The translations under genes were made by a program, and so were the position numbers. A stretch of 64,000 nt of DNA from Adineta steineri (taxonomy: Eukaryota > Rotifera > Eurotatoria > Adinetida > Adinetidae), in assembly GCA_905250115.1 (NCBI GenBank), contig CAJNOI010000006.1, forward strand, positions 1,221,526 through 1,285,525, written 5' to 3'. How positions within the stretch are numbered: position 1 is the first letter of the stretch; every line of letters begins with the position of its first letter. Below, piece after piece: positions 11,111 through 20,273 of the stretch. The notes under the pieces were generated by a model, which saw only the letters and a list, made by a program, of their open reading frames with translations, made no database searches and had not been told where the DNA came from.

Positions 11111-12135
11111 TAAAAAAGACTGAAATTAATTGGATATTTGTTATTCTTTTTTACTTGTATTCGGTAATGTTTATATGCCGTTAACAACATGATAATCCAA
11201 GTCGAACAATCCGGCCCGCAAACGGTCGGTTTTAGATAATTCTAAAGATTTCATGGTAGCAGTGTTCTGGTAGAGGGATCCGGCCATGGATTCTTCCAGC
11301 GAATTCCAGTTGGGAATTCACAGAATACTACTTCTGAAATCGTCGTCTTCGGATAATCTAGAAATAACGAAAATATGAGAAGAATATATATGAACGAATA
11401 ACCATGTACTAGTAGTATACTGCTTTATTTATGAAACAGGAGAAATGTATAGTATCAAGAGGGGAAGAGGGGAGACTTAGACGAACTTCGTCTCTGCAGT
11501 CTAGTAAAAGCCATATGAGCAGAGAAATAAATGACACACATATGGAAAGAAAAGAGATAGAATACTATTATAGTGGAGACAAACTATTATGTATTGAACA
11601 ACATGAGAGTGGGTGCTGGACGAATAGAATACACACACCCTGGCGAGCAAGTATCTTTTGAAGAAACCGTCCATACGAGCGAATGTTCGCGCGCAATTGT
11701 TCTGCTAGGAACTGACCATATCCTCAACTGAGTACCACTACGACTATTTTTATCTGAAATGCATGTTGTTTATTCATTATTTGTTTATCTATTTACTTAA
11801 ATCGTTGTTTACTGATTCAAATGCTTGTTATAGTTATTTTACAGATGTAATTGACTAGTTCTATTGATTTTTTTATTTCATATTTCTAATGTTAATAAAT
11901 GTGTTATTTTGATCAATCTATTTTAATTAGTTAAACGAATTTATTCTAATCTTTTTAACAAAAAAACATTTTTCCACTTTGAATTCAAATGTGATCATGA
12001 TATTGTTATATCAGAAAGACAGAGATCTTAGATTTAGTTGAATTAATAGAAAAAATGAACAACTCTATGTCAAATTTTTATTTTATTTTAAAATTAAAAA
12101 AAAGTTTTATACATTTGGCCTGTCTATATCTAAAA
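11111..12135. other. non-coding stretch with a more GC-rich patch
   Basis: Bases about 11205-11345 are clearly richer in GC than their surroundings (CCGGCCCGC, GGATCCGGCC) and contain the palindromic pair GAATTCCAGTTGGGAATTC. A second such patch is near 11660-11700 (GCGAATGTTCGCGCGC). No protein could be recognised in either strand. The rest is AT-rich. The patches may be remnants of inserted DNA. Confidence 0.35.
11607..11640. repeat. weak hairpin-like copy
   Basis: GAGTGGGTGCTGG, then GAATAGAATA, then CACACACCC. It has the same order as the hairpin family (G arm, TATTC-type loop, C arm) but is short and degenerate. Confidence 0.3.
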
Positions 12136-12820
12136 CTAGAAAATTAAAAAGAATTTTAATATTTTATATAGCTCACCGAATTGCTCATCAATTGCAACTA
12201 GCGTTTCAATAGCCAGTTCTATGTTTTCTTCTACTATGCATATAATTTTATTAATGACATCTGTTGTTTCGGCTGGTTCAATCGTAGATAGATGTAGTTG
12301 ATTACCTTGACGTGGTGCACTCAGTGAATGTACACCGGATATAGAGCTATCCAGATCGATCATTCAGACCATCTAAAACGGCTACAACCGAGCGTCCCTT
12401 CCCACCGTGTTTGGATGTGAGTAAGGGTGTAGGCGTCGGTGGGTGTTAGGTGAATACAGTATTCATACCCACATCCGCACCCTCGTCACTAATAGCGACC
12501 ATAGTTTTAATTGCTAATCTAATTCTTTTACGTAGTACCACTATTTGACGCTCGATTTGACCTTCTTCTTGTGCAGGAAATGAATGTGGTGGACCTTGTG
12601 AAAATTGAGTATTTTGTTGTGTACGAAATGGGGGTGGTGGACCTGTGCTAAATTCACTATGTTGTTGATCAAAAATTGCACGTGATGGACCTGTGCAAAA
12701 TTTGAGGAATAATGAATGGTTTTGCTTTATTTTTATTGTTTTTCAGATCATCTAAATGGTTAAAATCCATTACTAGTTGCTTTAAACAATTTTTAATCTA
12801 AAAAAGATTAAAATTAATTT
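12136..12820 (-). pseudogene. unrecognised coiled-coil gene, copy 2 (probably broken)
   Basis: This is a diverged duplicate of the 10263-11110 region. Its first piece (from about 12797) reads DFNHLDDLKN, against DFNYLKNLEK in copy 1. A second piece (about 12690-12489) encodes GPPPPFRTQQNTQF, then a basic coil ending in LAIKTMVAISDEG, and stops at hairpin H3. A third piece (12363-12136, ATG) encodes a similar end, ELAIETLVAIDEQFG, followed by a possible GTGAGC donor. The end module is thus present twice in this copy, separated by the hairpin. No family is recognised. Whether any transcript is made is unclear. Confidence 0.4.
12423..12488. repeat. telomere-like hairpin element H3
   Basis: The left arm AAGGGTGTAGGCGTCGGTGGGTGT and the right arm ACCCACATCCGCACCCT flank a near-perfect inner palindrome, GAATACAGTATTC. 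Its right edge coincides with the point where the coiled-coil reading frame of copy 2 is lost. Confidence 0.7.
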
Positions 12821-12944
12821 GAATTATTAAATGGTTTTTTTTACTTGTACTCGATAATCGTAGAATATTCGTTTCATGATTCAATCTAAAAAGAGAAAAA
12901 CAAGAGGTTAAGGTGGACGAATAAGTTTGTAAATGAATATGGAC

Positions 12945-13985
12945 CATGGGCGACGCAGCTTCAATTTTTTAGGGTATGCAATAAACTTTTAAATAAGGCT
13001 GCATACTGTACACGCTTCCACATACTGATCAGTTTTGCAGTGCAGTAGAAGCTTTTTTTTATAAACTTAGTTTTTCAAAGTCATAGCGCTGAAACTTTGC
13101 ATACCACTTCATCACAGAGTTAATTAAGAGTCTTATAACAGGCTAACGTTTTTTCTTGAAAACAAATTTACTCAAAACGAGTTAGCAAAGACCCATGTTT
13201 GTTTTCTAACTGCCTTCGTTCACTGACCATTTAGTGCAAGACTTGATACTCACATAAAAGTTTTCTGAATATTTTAACAGCTGTTTCTTCTCGAAAGAAC
13301 TATAAGTACAAGAATCTTCTTTCATTTTTAACTCTTCTAATGGTTGTTAGGGTTAATAAATATGCATTAATAGTAGAAAAAATCAATTTTTGCTCAAGAA
13401 AAATACACATTTCTTTTTTGTTTAATTTTAAAATACTTTTTTTCTTTCATCTTTTTTTAATATAAAATGGATTACAATGGTATCAATATCGATTTGATAA
13501 TCTTTTTCTACATTTATTAATGCTAAAGATGATAATCGTTCTTATCATTTGTAGTCGATTTTATATCAAGAAAAGACGAAGAAAAAAAAATATTTTGAAA
13601 TAAATTAAGTTTCACGAAAAACAAACAACGAAAAACTGAATTTTATTGGAAATAAGAAGCAGAAAAAGTTTAGTCATTATGCTCCACCAATTATTTACTA
13701 TTTAATATAACTTCAGTTCTTTCGATGAAAATAGATGTCGGATATGTAGGTTGTGGAATACATACATCAAAATAATAAAATATAGATTCATAAGAGAATA
13801 TTGATCAACATTCGTATATTAACTAAGAGATTGTATTAAATATATGTATACTGAATTAGACAGTTTTACTCCAATTTACAAAGACAACAGAAAAGATCTG
13901 GAGATGCAAAAAAAATTTATTGCATACCCAAATTTTTTTAGGGCATGTATTTGCTAACTCGTTGCTTGCTAGCGCGCCGCCCATG
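12945..13985. mobile_element. MITE-like element of about 1.04 kb with inverted ends
   Basis: The ends are inverted copies: CATGGGCGACGC at 12945-12956 against GCGCCGCCCATG at 13974-13985 (11 of 12 match), and an exact inner 14-mer GGGTATGCAATAAA at 12972-12985 against its complement at 13916-13929. The stretch ACGAGTTAGCAAA recurs at 13177 and, inverted, at about 13950. No transposase ORF is visible inside. Target-site duplication could not be recognised, so the boundaries are approximate. It lies next to the truncated inverted TRIM-NHL copy. Confidence 0.55.
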
Positions 13986-14093
13986 CTCAGGACTATATAG
14001 TTATATTCACATCTTTTTTTTTATTTCGATTCTACAGAGAACAACGCCGATAGAAGTGTATGTTATCATTCTTTCCTTTCGAGGTCTATTTGT

Positions 14094-15736
14094 TTATAAT
14101 ATTACTATTATTAAAGAATTCTTTACCTCCTTTTGCTGTTAAAATATTAGTTGATTTTGAATGTGGAGGAAGTGATATTGATGACTGTAATTGTTTGTGA
14201 TATGATGGAATAAGATCTGGTGGTTGATGAGCAATATGTACATCAACATCAACAATTTATTGTTGTGTTAATGATGATATTTGTCGTAAATATTTTCCTT
14301 CATAAGATAGAATATGTATACGATGATCACCAACAATAATTTCATCTTGTAAACCAATTGTAAAACCTTTTATTGTTTTAATACCAAATAAACGTGTATC
14401 TATCTTATTTATTAAATCACCTGTACGACTATCAACAATTAAGAATGTATTATTGTCACATATAAGTAAAGAATTTTGATGTTGTTCACATACAGCTATT
14501 TGAACTGGTTCATTAAATGATGAACATGTTATTTGATGATGTATAGTAATCTGACTATTTTCATTTGATGATGAATCTGAATTTGCGATAGAAAATTCTG
14601 TTATGAGTTTACTTTTCCAATCAAGTAGATAAAATTTAGATGTGGAAGAACGATATGCAAGACCAGTACTTGTAGATTCAAGAAGAGTATCTGTTACTAT
14701 AAACAAAAAATAAAAATAGAAAATAAGAAAAATTTATTTATTCTCATCAAGATGTTCAATAAATTTTCCATTCAATGTCAAACATTTGATTCGACTATTT
14801 CCCGGATCAAGTACATATACTTGTTCTCGTTCTGCACTATCATCAACAATAACACTCACCGGCATTGATAATTCATTGTCACCACGACCACGTTTACCTA
14901 TTTTATTTATTTAAAAATCAATTCATATTTTAGTTTATTCTTACCAAATGACCACAATGGATTATTATGTTTAGTTACATCGATAGTAAATGGTGAACCT
15001 GATATTGGTCGATCAAATATTCGTATATCAATTTTATGATTTCCACTTATCAATGGACGAAATATAATTGTATATGTTCCACTTTGTTTATCATGAAAAT
15101 TATATTCACATAATTTTCCATATGGATCCCAAATATTAACTGTTAATGGATCACCACCATCGATACGTACATTTCCATTATAATCAACTGTTTCGATATG
15201 AATAGCACATTGAAGATTAGCAACAGCTGGTTCAATCTTCGCTCGACATAATGGTGGATAAGTGGATGATACACGTATACGACCAACACTATTTAATGAA
15301 CGTGCTAAATCTTGCAAAGCTTGATTATGTCGAAATTCAAATTTCATAAATGAATTTTCACGTGGTTCACCTAATACTGACATACGTTCAATACGATCAT
15401 TTAATTCTTGAATACGTTGTGTTAATATGTGAATATCACAAGCTTCCTGAAATATAGCACATTCTTGTTCAATTTTACTTTTTTCATCTAAATAAAATTT
15501 TAATAAATAATAAAAAAAGAATATTTTAGCAAAAAAAAAGATTTACTTAATATAAGATTTAATTGATCATTAAGAATTTTTAATTTATGATCTTGAGTTG
15601 TTTTAAGAGATTGTAATAAATTATGTCGACGATTTTCTACATAACTTTTTATTTCATTAAATGATCGATTAATAGCTTCAGCTAAAAAATAAAAATTGTA
15701 TTACAGAAAACAAGATTTTTATTTTTTCTATAACAA
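14094..15736 (-). pseudogene. truncated inverted copy of the TRIM-NHL gene at 44.6-47.8 kb
   Basis: On the minus strand this segment carries exons 5 to 8 and their introns of the gene at 44577-47753, in the same order and with nearly identical sequence. The coiled-coil end, the filamin-type domain (ORF 15383-14907) and the first half of the NHL domain (14706-14257) differ at only a few residues (for example SIANSDS against SIVNSDS, and AVCEQH against AVFEQH). RING, B-box and the last exon are absent. Homology stops inside intron 8 at about 14094 and, at the other end, inside intron 4 at about 15736, exactly where hairpin H4 begins. Introns are retained, so this is a DNA-level duplication and not a retrocopy. 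Without start and end it is probably a recent pseudogene. Confidence 0.9.
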
Positions 15737-15807
15737 GGGTGTAGGTATGAATGCGCGTGTGCGTATTCTATTCATTTCACACCCACATCCACACTCGTTC
15801 TCAAGAT
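15735..15807. repeat. telomere-like hairpin element H4
   Basis: The left arm begins AAGGGTGTAGGTATGAATGCG, the loop contains GTATTCTATTC, and the right arm reads CACACCCACATCCACACTCG and ends TCTCAAGAT. The left edge is the exact breakpoint of the TRIM-NHL fragment: the functional gene continues upstream of TTGTTATAG, while here the hairpin begins. Confidence 0.75.
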
Positions 15808-16266
15808 ACGAATCTGATTATCGAGAAAAGTTAATAAAAATGTGGCCAAAACGTCATCACGTTACACTCGCTGAAGTCGTTATATCGTAGATGAGTAAAT
15901 ACGCAGTAAAACGAATGGAGAGATATAAATAAATACTGCGCCTAAAAAAGCAATTTTAAAAAGAATTTCGTGAGCCAATTCTTTTTTTGCTAGTACTCTT
16001 TATGAGTCCATGAGTTAAACATCCTATACATCTTCTCGCATTTCACATTTTTGAGGTTATACCGGATCGTATATTCCAGGAAACTATACTTCTCTCAAAA
16101 AATACTATTTGTTCATTGCTTACAACATAAAAATGCATAATAAAGTTTAAAAACAGTAAATAAACATGATGAAGAAGCTTTATTTAAAATATATTAATCA
16201 GGAGTAATAATGATTCAGAAGAAATGCTATCTTAATTAAATGGAGACACGCTTAGCCACAAAGAAT
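15808..16266. other. spacer between H4 and the cysteine-repeat gene
   Basis: AT-rich, with no coding signal. It contains the 3' flank of the minus-strand gene ending at 16267. Confidence 0.4.
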
Positions 16267-16668
16267 TCACCCATTGAAACACTGTTGTGAACCGCTATAG
16301 CATTGTGTACCGCAGAGTCGTTGTCCAAAGTCACAAACAACACCACCTCCCAAGCATTGTTGAGAACCACCGTAGCAACGTGTACCGCAGAGTCGCTGTG
16401 CAAAATCACAAACAACAGTACCTCCCAAGCATTGTTGTGAACCGCCGTAGCAACGTGTACCGCAGAGTCGCTGTGAAAAATCACAAACAACACTACCTCC
16501 CAAACATTGTTGTGAACCGCCGTAGCAACGTGTACCGCAGAGTCGCTGCCCAAAAGCACAAACAGTACGCTTCTTCCTCAGCAAGTCAATGGAAGAGCTC
16601 GCTTGGACAATCGCTAGCAAGAGAAGAAGGCAAAGTGTGATAATTGCGAATTTTGATTTCATTGCCAT
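16267..16668 (-). CDS. secreted cysteine-rich tandem-repeat protein
   Basis: One exon encodes 133 residues. A clear signal peptide (MAMK, then a Leu-rich core, then IVQAS) is followed by a short propeptide ending in the dibasic site RKKR. Four tandem repeats of about 24-25 residues follow, each of the form VC.FxQRLCGTRCYGGSQQCLGG, so each repeat has four Cys and the mature part has sixteen. Cys spacing is invariant; repeat 4 is slightly diverged (GTQCYSGSQQCFNG). The repeats are almost identical in DNA, showing recent amplification or homogenisation. The CGxxCY.....C pattern is seen in small secreted and chitin/glucan-associated proteins, but I cannot name the family. A defence, egg-coat or cuticle role is possible, not shown. 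Upstream lies a 30-bp tandem repeat with AP-1-like cores. Confidence 0.85.
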   Translation of the reverse strand: MAMKSKFAIITLCLLLLLAIVQASSSIDLLRKKRTVCAFGQRLCGTRCYGGSQQCLGGSVVCDFSQRLCGTRCYGGSQQCLGGTVVCDFAQRLCGTRCYGGSQQCLGGGVVCDFGQRLCGTQCYSGSQQCFNG

Positions 16669-16800
16669 ATAAATCGATACAGACGACGTAGTTCAATAAA
16701 GACTGTGTATTACATAAGTGCTCCGTGAATACTATGCGTCGTTATTTATATATCCTATGTCCTGCGTTGGCGTCATATGCAGTATTCATATACAGTATAA

Positions 16801-16880
16801 TGAATCACTTCCTCTTTATGTATAATATAATGAATCACTTCCTCTTTATGTATACTGTAATGAGTCAGTTTCTCTTCGTG
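16801..16880. promoter_or_regulatory. three 30-bp tandem repeats upstream of the cysteine-repeat gene
   Basis: The cores TGAATCAC, TGAATCAC and TGAGTCAG begin at 16801, 16831 and 16861, exactly 30 bases apart, followed by TTCCTCTTTATGTATA-type sequence. They lie about 130-210 bases before the start codon of the minus-strand gene at 16668. The third core contains TGAGTCA, the AP-1/bZIP consensus; the other two are one base off. Their use as enhancer sites is inference. Confidence 0.45.
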
Positions 16881-16949
16881 GGATTGGCTTTTTATCTTTA
16901 TACGCAGTTTATACATCTTTAATAGGTAGCTTATACGTCTTTTATACGC

Positions 16950-17522
16950 ATCGGAGGGTTTTATATTGGTTTTTTCCTGTACGCAATGAGTAACATTATC
17001 GTTTATTTTTACGTCGCAATTCAAAAAGGTACGAAGAAGAAATAAATGCTGGAATAAATAGAAAAAAAATGACTAATATGGTTATAGTGAAGCATAGTCA
17101 GACAAAAAATAAAAAATAATGCGTTGCAGTTTGAACGAAAATAAAATGGTAAAAGCGCACATTTTTATGCGTCCTTTTTGCGTAATAATACTTAACGTTC
17201 ATTTTGTTGTTAAAAGTGGTCTAAACAAAACAAAAAATGATTATTTTGATAAAAAAACACATGTTGTTTATTTTGTTGTTGAGATTGATCTAAACATAAG
17301 AAAAAAAGAATTTTATAAACAAATAATTACTGTTCATTTGCTTTTTAACTCTTTCAATCCCGACATTTTCTTGCGTTCTGTACAAGCACGAAGAAAAACA
17401 ATTAAATCTCTCTTTTTTGCGTTCTGTCGTCACAGTTAACTGCGTTTGAAACTTAACATCATTATTGCTAAACATAAAAAAAGACAAGAACTTGCTGTTG
17501 TAAAAAGAATCAGATATGATGA
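16950..17522. other. non-coding stretch
   Basis: Open frames here have repetitive hydrophobic or basic translations and no splice or family support. I see no gene. Confidence 0.35.
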
Positions 17523-17583
17523 ATCTTGAAAGTGTGGGTGTGGGCTTAGAGAAGCTGGAAACCCACATCCACCCTTCTTTGAT
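17523..17583. repeat. telomere-like hairpin element H5
   Basis: The left terminus ATCTTGAAAGTGTGGGTGTGGG faces the right arm ACCCACATCCACCCTTC and a TTTGAT end. The inner loop differs from other copies (CTTAGAGAAGCTGG). Its flanks are not recognised. Confidence 0.65.
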
Positions 17584-17952
17584 ATATGGCATTTGATAAA
17601 AAAAATTCAGCCGTCTATCAGGAATTGACAAGCACTGTCATACACAGAATTTAAACAGTATTTTGTTTTTGATTAAAATAATGTTAGCCATCTTGTAGTA
17701 ATACTGAAATAGACCACATCTCGGTTAATATGCAGTAAATGATTGAAACATGTTTGCTGCGTAATTCATGGGAGATGGTTCGTTGCGTTGGAATAATAAT
17801 GATAAGAACGGCAAAAAAAATAATCATTTTATTTTATCTTTCAGTTGAAATAAAGAAACAACAGTTAACAGTGATATCCTTCTTTAGAAAAGAGTCTTTT
17901 TAGTATTTATTCAATTAAAACTTTAAATAAAATATAGTACTTCGTAAGTTCG

Positions 17953-18471
17953 ATGGATGATCAAATTGTTATTCGTCGTGCTGATCTATCTGATGTTAAT
18001 GCATTGTCTCAACTTTCGCAAAAGACTTTTCGAGAAACATTTATGGAAGATTTTTCTATGCCGTATCCGGAAAAAGATCTTCAGTCATTTTCTCATTCAT
18101 TGGCAAGTCCAGAATGGTTTGCTAATATAATGGTACATCCAAAACGAGCTGCTTGGGTGATAGAAGATAAAATGGATGATGATCTTATTGGTTATGCTCT
18201 TGTTGGTCCTTGTAATAATATTCCTCATCCTGATGTTTGCTCAAATGAAGATGGGCTACTCCATCGTTTCTTCATGCGACGTGAACAAAGAAATCAAGGA
18301 TTTGGTCAACAGTTAATCAATGTCGTTTTACTTTGGTTAGAAGAACATTATTCTGCTCGACCTATATGGCTCTCTGTGTTTTCAGAGAATTTTAAAGCAC
18401 AAAAGTTTTATGCACATTATGGTTGTAAAAAACTAGGGTGTGGGTGGGTGTGCGTGTGCGTGTGGGTGTGA
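17953..18471 (+). pseudogene. GNAT-family N-acetyltransferase, truncated by hairpin H6
   Basis: The ORF begins MDDQIVIRRADLSDVNALSQ, the normal start of a GNAT protein. It contains a GYALVG strand and the acetyl-CoA loop RREQRNQGFGQQL (Q/RxxGxG/A pattern), then a motif-B region LSVFSENFKAQKFYAHYGC. Genuine coding sequence stops at 18434, where the TGTGGG hairpin begins. The last ten or so codons (GCGWVCVCVWV) are translated repeat, ending at a TGA inside it. GNAT proteins normally continue for 20-30 residues with one or two more strands, so the fold is probably incomplete. No intron is needed. It is either a recent pseudogene or a gene with an altered C-terminus. Confidence 0.75.
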
Positions 18472-18552
18472 AATATTCCTTGCGTTCATTACTAACACCC
18501 ACACCCACAACACACATCCACACCCACACCCCCCCACACCCACCCCCAAGAT
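18435..18552. repeat. telomere-like hairpin element H6
   Basis: This is the longest copy. The left arm GGGTGTGGGTGGGTGTGCG and further GTG repeats lead into a loop GAAATATTCCTTGCGTTCATT. The right arm is a long C-rich tract (ACACCCACACCC, then further CCACACCC units) ending CCCCCAAGATG. The right terminus can be fixed because the adjoining sequence is a known F-box fragment starting at 18554. Confidence 0.85.
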
Positions 18553-18553
18553 G

Positions 18554-18728
18554 GTAAAATTTTCTGTCACCCATTTCAAACTCATAGAAGTGACTTTTAA
18601 TTCAGTTAAATGCGGCAAATGTGTTTTTGTTTCATTTAGAAAGTGTTCGACATAAGAACAATTTGCAAGTTTGATATCTAGTGAAATAAGATGCGGATAT
18701 TCAATGATCGAGCACTAGTCTTTATTAC
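18554..18728 (-). pseudogene. 175-bp antisense fragment of an F-box gene paralogue
   Basis: On the minus strand the sequence matches bases 9357-9532 of the F-box gene, at roughly 90% identity in the parts I compared. Its translation includes LTELKVTSMSLKWVTENFT against LTELKVTYMSLERVTENFT. Homology ends exactly at the edge of hairpin H6 on one side and of hairpin H7 on the other. It is clearly a non-functional captured fragment. Confidence 0.88.
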
Positions 18729-18796
18729 GAGGGTGTGGGTAGGCATATATCTTCTCTTAACTTACATCCACATTCACACCCATACCCACCCTCAGA
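18729..18796. repeat. telomere-like hairpin element H7
   Basis: The left arm GAGGGTGTGGGTAGG and loop CATATATCTTCTC lead to the right arm CACATTCACACCCATACCCACCCTCAGA (given here in outline). Its left edge is the second breakpoint of the F-box fragment. Confidence 0.8.
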
Positions 18797-19051
18797 CACA
18801 ACAAAAAACATTCTATTCTGAACTTTGAATCGGTTCGGTAGACGTATCTTACTTTTTCTATTACGATCTTCTGTAGAACAGTATTTCTGAACATCCGCAA
18901 TAACCTTCAAAAATAAAATTTATTTCCAAACTCTCAGCATAAATCTCTAAAAAAGTTTCTTTTACGAACTCCTGCGAAAAAGCGTCAAAAAAATGTTGAT
19001 TACGAACACCCGGTCATGCTGCCAGATGTTCGTAGAGGATGGTACGAAACG

Positions 19052-20273
19052 TCATTCATCATCATCTTCATCATCAAGATCCGCAAGTATTTCTGAAGCA
19101 ACTACTTGCGATTTACTTATTCGCGATCCGATTGTTGTTTCAGCTTGATTTTGTTGGTGTTGCCAATTTAATAAAGGTGGTATAATTTCTTGGTTAAACC
19201 TAGCATAATCTAAGAAAAATAGTACTTCATTTATATTGTATTGAAAGATTTTAGAATTTTACCAATTAAGCGTTGTGCACAATCATGACGTTGAATAGCT
19301 TGCAATGCTTGAACAAGGTATTCATAATTAGTTCTCGATATTTTCAACCTATCGAAAGTTGCCTGTAATGCATTGATTGAATTTTCAAGTGAACCGTTTT
19401 CACGTAAAACACGTGGGATATCATCACCGAATATAAAATTCAGTTGTTGACGGTCTTCATTCGTAAGTGAATGTTGAATTTTTATTAAAGCTATGCGAAA
19501 GTTTAAGTCAGCATCCATGCCAGCAAGTTCCAAATGTTGCACTAAATACCAGAGTAATTATTATCTTCTATCGCATCGAATTTTTGTCATAATGCAGTTT
19601 CATCGTATCTATATCCATTACTCTTTTTCTCAATGTATTGCTTATCAGTTTTGAAAAAACTACACTAGCTAAAACTTTTCTTAGAGCATGTATTAAAATG
19701 CTTACTTTGCTGTCCTGATTGACTGCGTTGTTGATCAGCATCTGTGGATTGTTGTTCAACATAGATCATTTGATGCCATACAATTTGTTCACTTTGTTTT
19801 ACATTTAGTTTGGCCGGTGGTGGTTGAGAAAGTTGTTCTAGATCTTGATTCAGTTGATCAATATCCTGTTTAAGCCGTGTTAAATCTTGTTCAAGAACAC
19901 ATTTAGTATCACTTAGTTCTTTCAACTCTTGCGATATAATTTCAAATTGTTTCGTAATTTCTTCTCGTTTTAAATTCATAATTTGAAAGGCCTGTTCTCG
20001 AGCCTGTGCGGCGGCTTCTTTTACTTTCTCGATAGTAGTTCGTTGCCATTCATCGATCCGTGAAAGAAGTGAACCGGCGGACTGCCGATGAGAAATAGCC
20101 TTGCTGATTTTTTCTTGAATAACATCTCTTTCGGTGGTAAGTCCATCTAATTCATTAGCTAACATTCCACGATGATCTTTAAAGTGATCATCACAAAAAT
20201 ATGCTCGACACCCAGAACAAATACAAATGCCTGGATTTTTTCTGCAAAATGAACAATGGTTTGATGAAGCCAT
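19052..20273 (-). CDS. B-box / coiled-coil / death-effector-like domain protein
   Basis: Three exons join in phase: 20273-19706, 19541-19263 and 19209-19052. The N-terminus has a B-box-type zinc finger (C..C near residue 8, then C, C..C, and a DDHFKDH end). Residues about 45-150 form a long coiled coil (QIMNLKREEITKQFEIISQ, then LDQDL-type heptads). A Pro/Gln-rich linker follows. Exon 2 contains a helical domain with LTNEDRQQLNFIFGDDIP and a final ALQAIQRHDCAQRLI, which resembles a death-effector domain (L..eDl..L.fl..DdIP, and lL..i.RhDLa..L). The protein ends in an acidic tail. This could be an adaptor in innate immunity or cell-death signalling; that role is inference. A full open frame makes a functional gene likely. 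Confidence 0.75.

Noticed and set aside
16236-16640. Repeat-rich ORFs in other frames over the cysteine-repeat gene
   Set aside because: They arise from the same DNA repeats; only the 16668-16267 frame has a signal peptide and regular Cys spacing.
18392-18655. ORFs rich in Gly/Cys/Val or His/Pro across H6
   Set aside because: They are translations of the telomere-like repeat itself.
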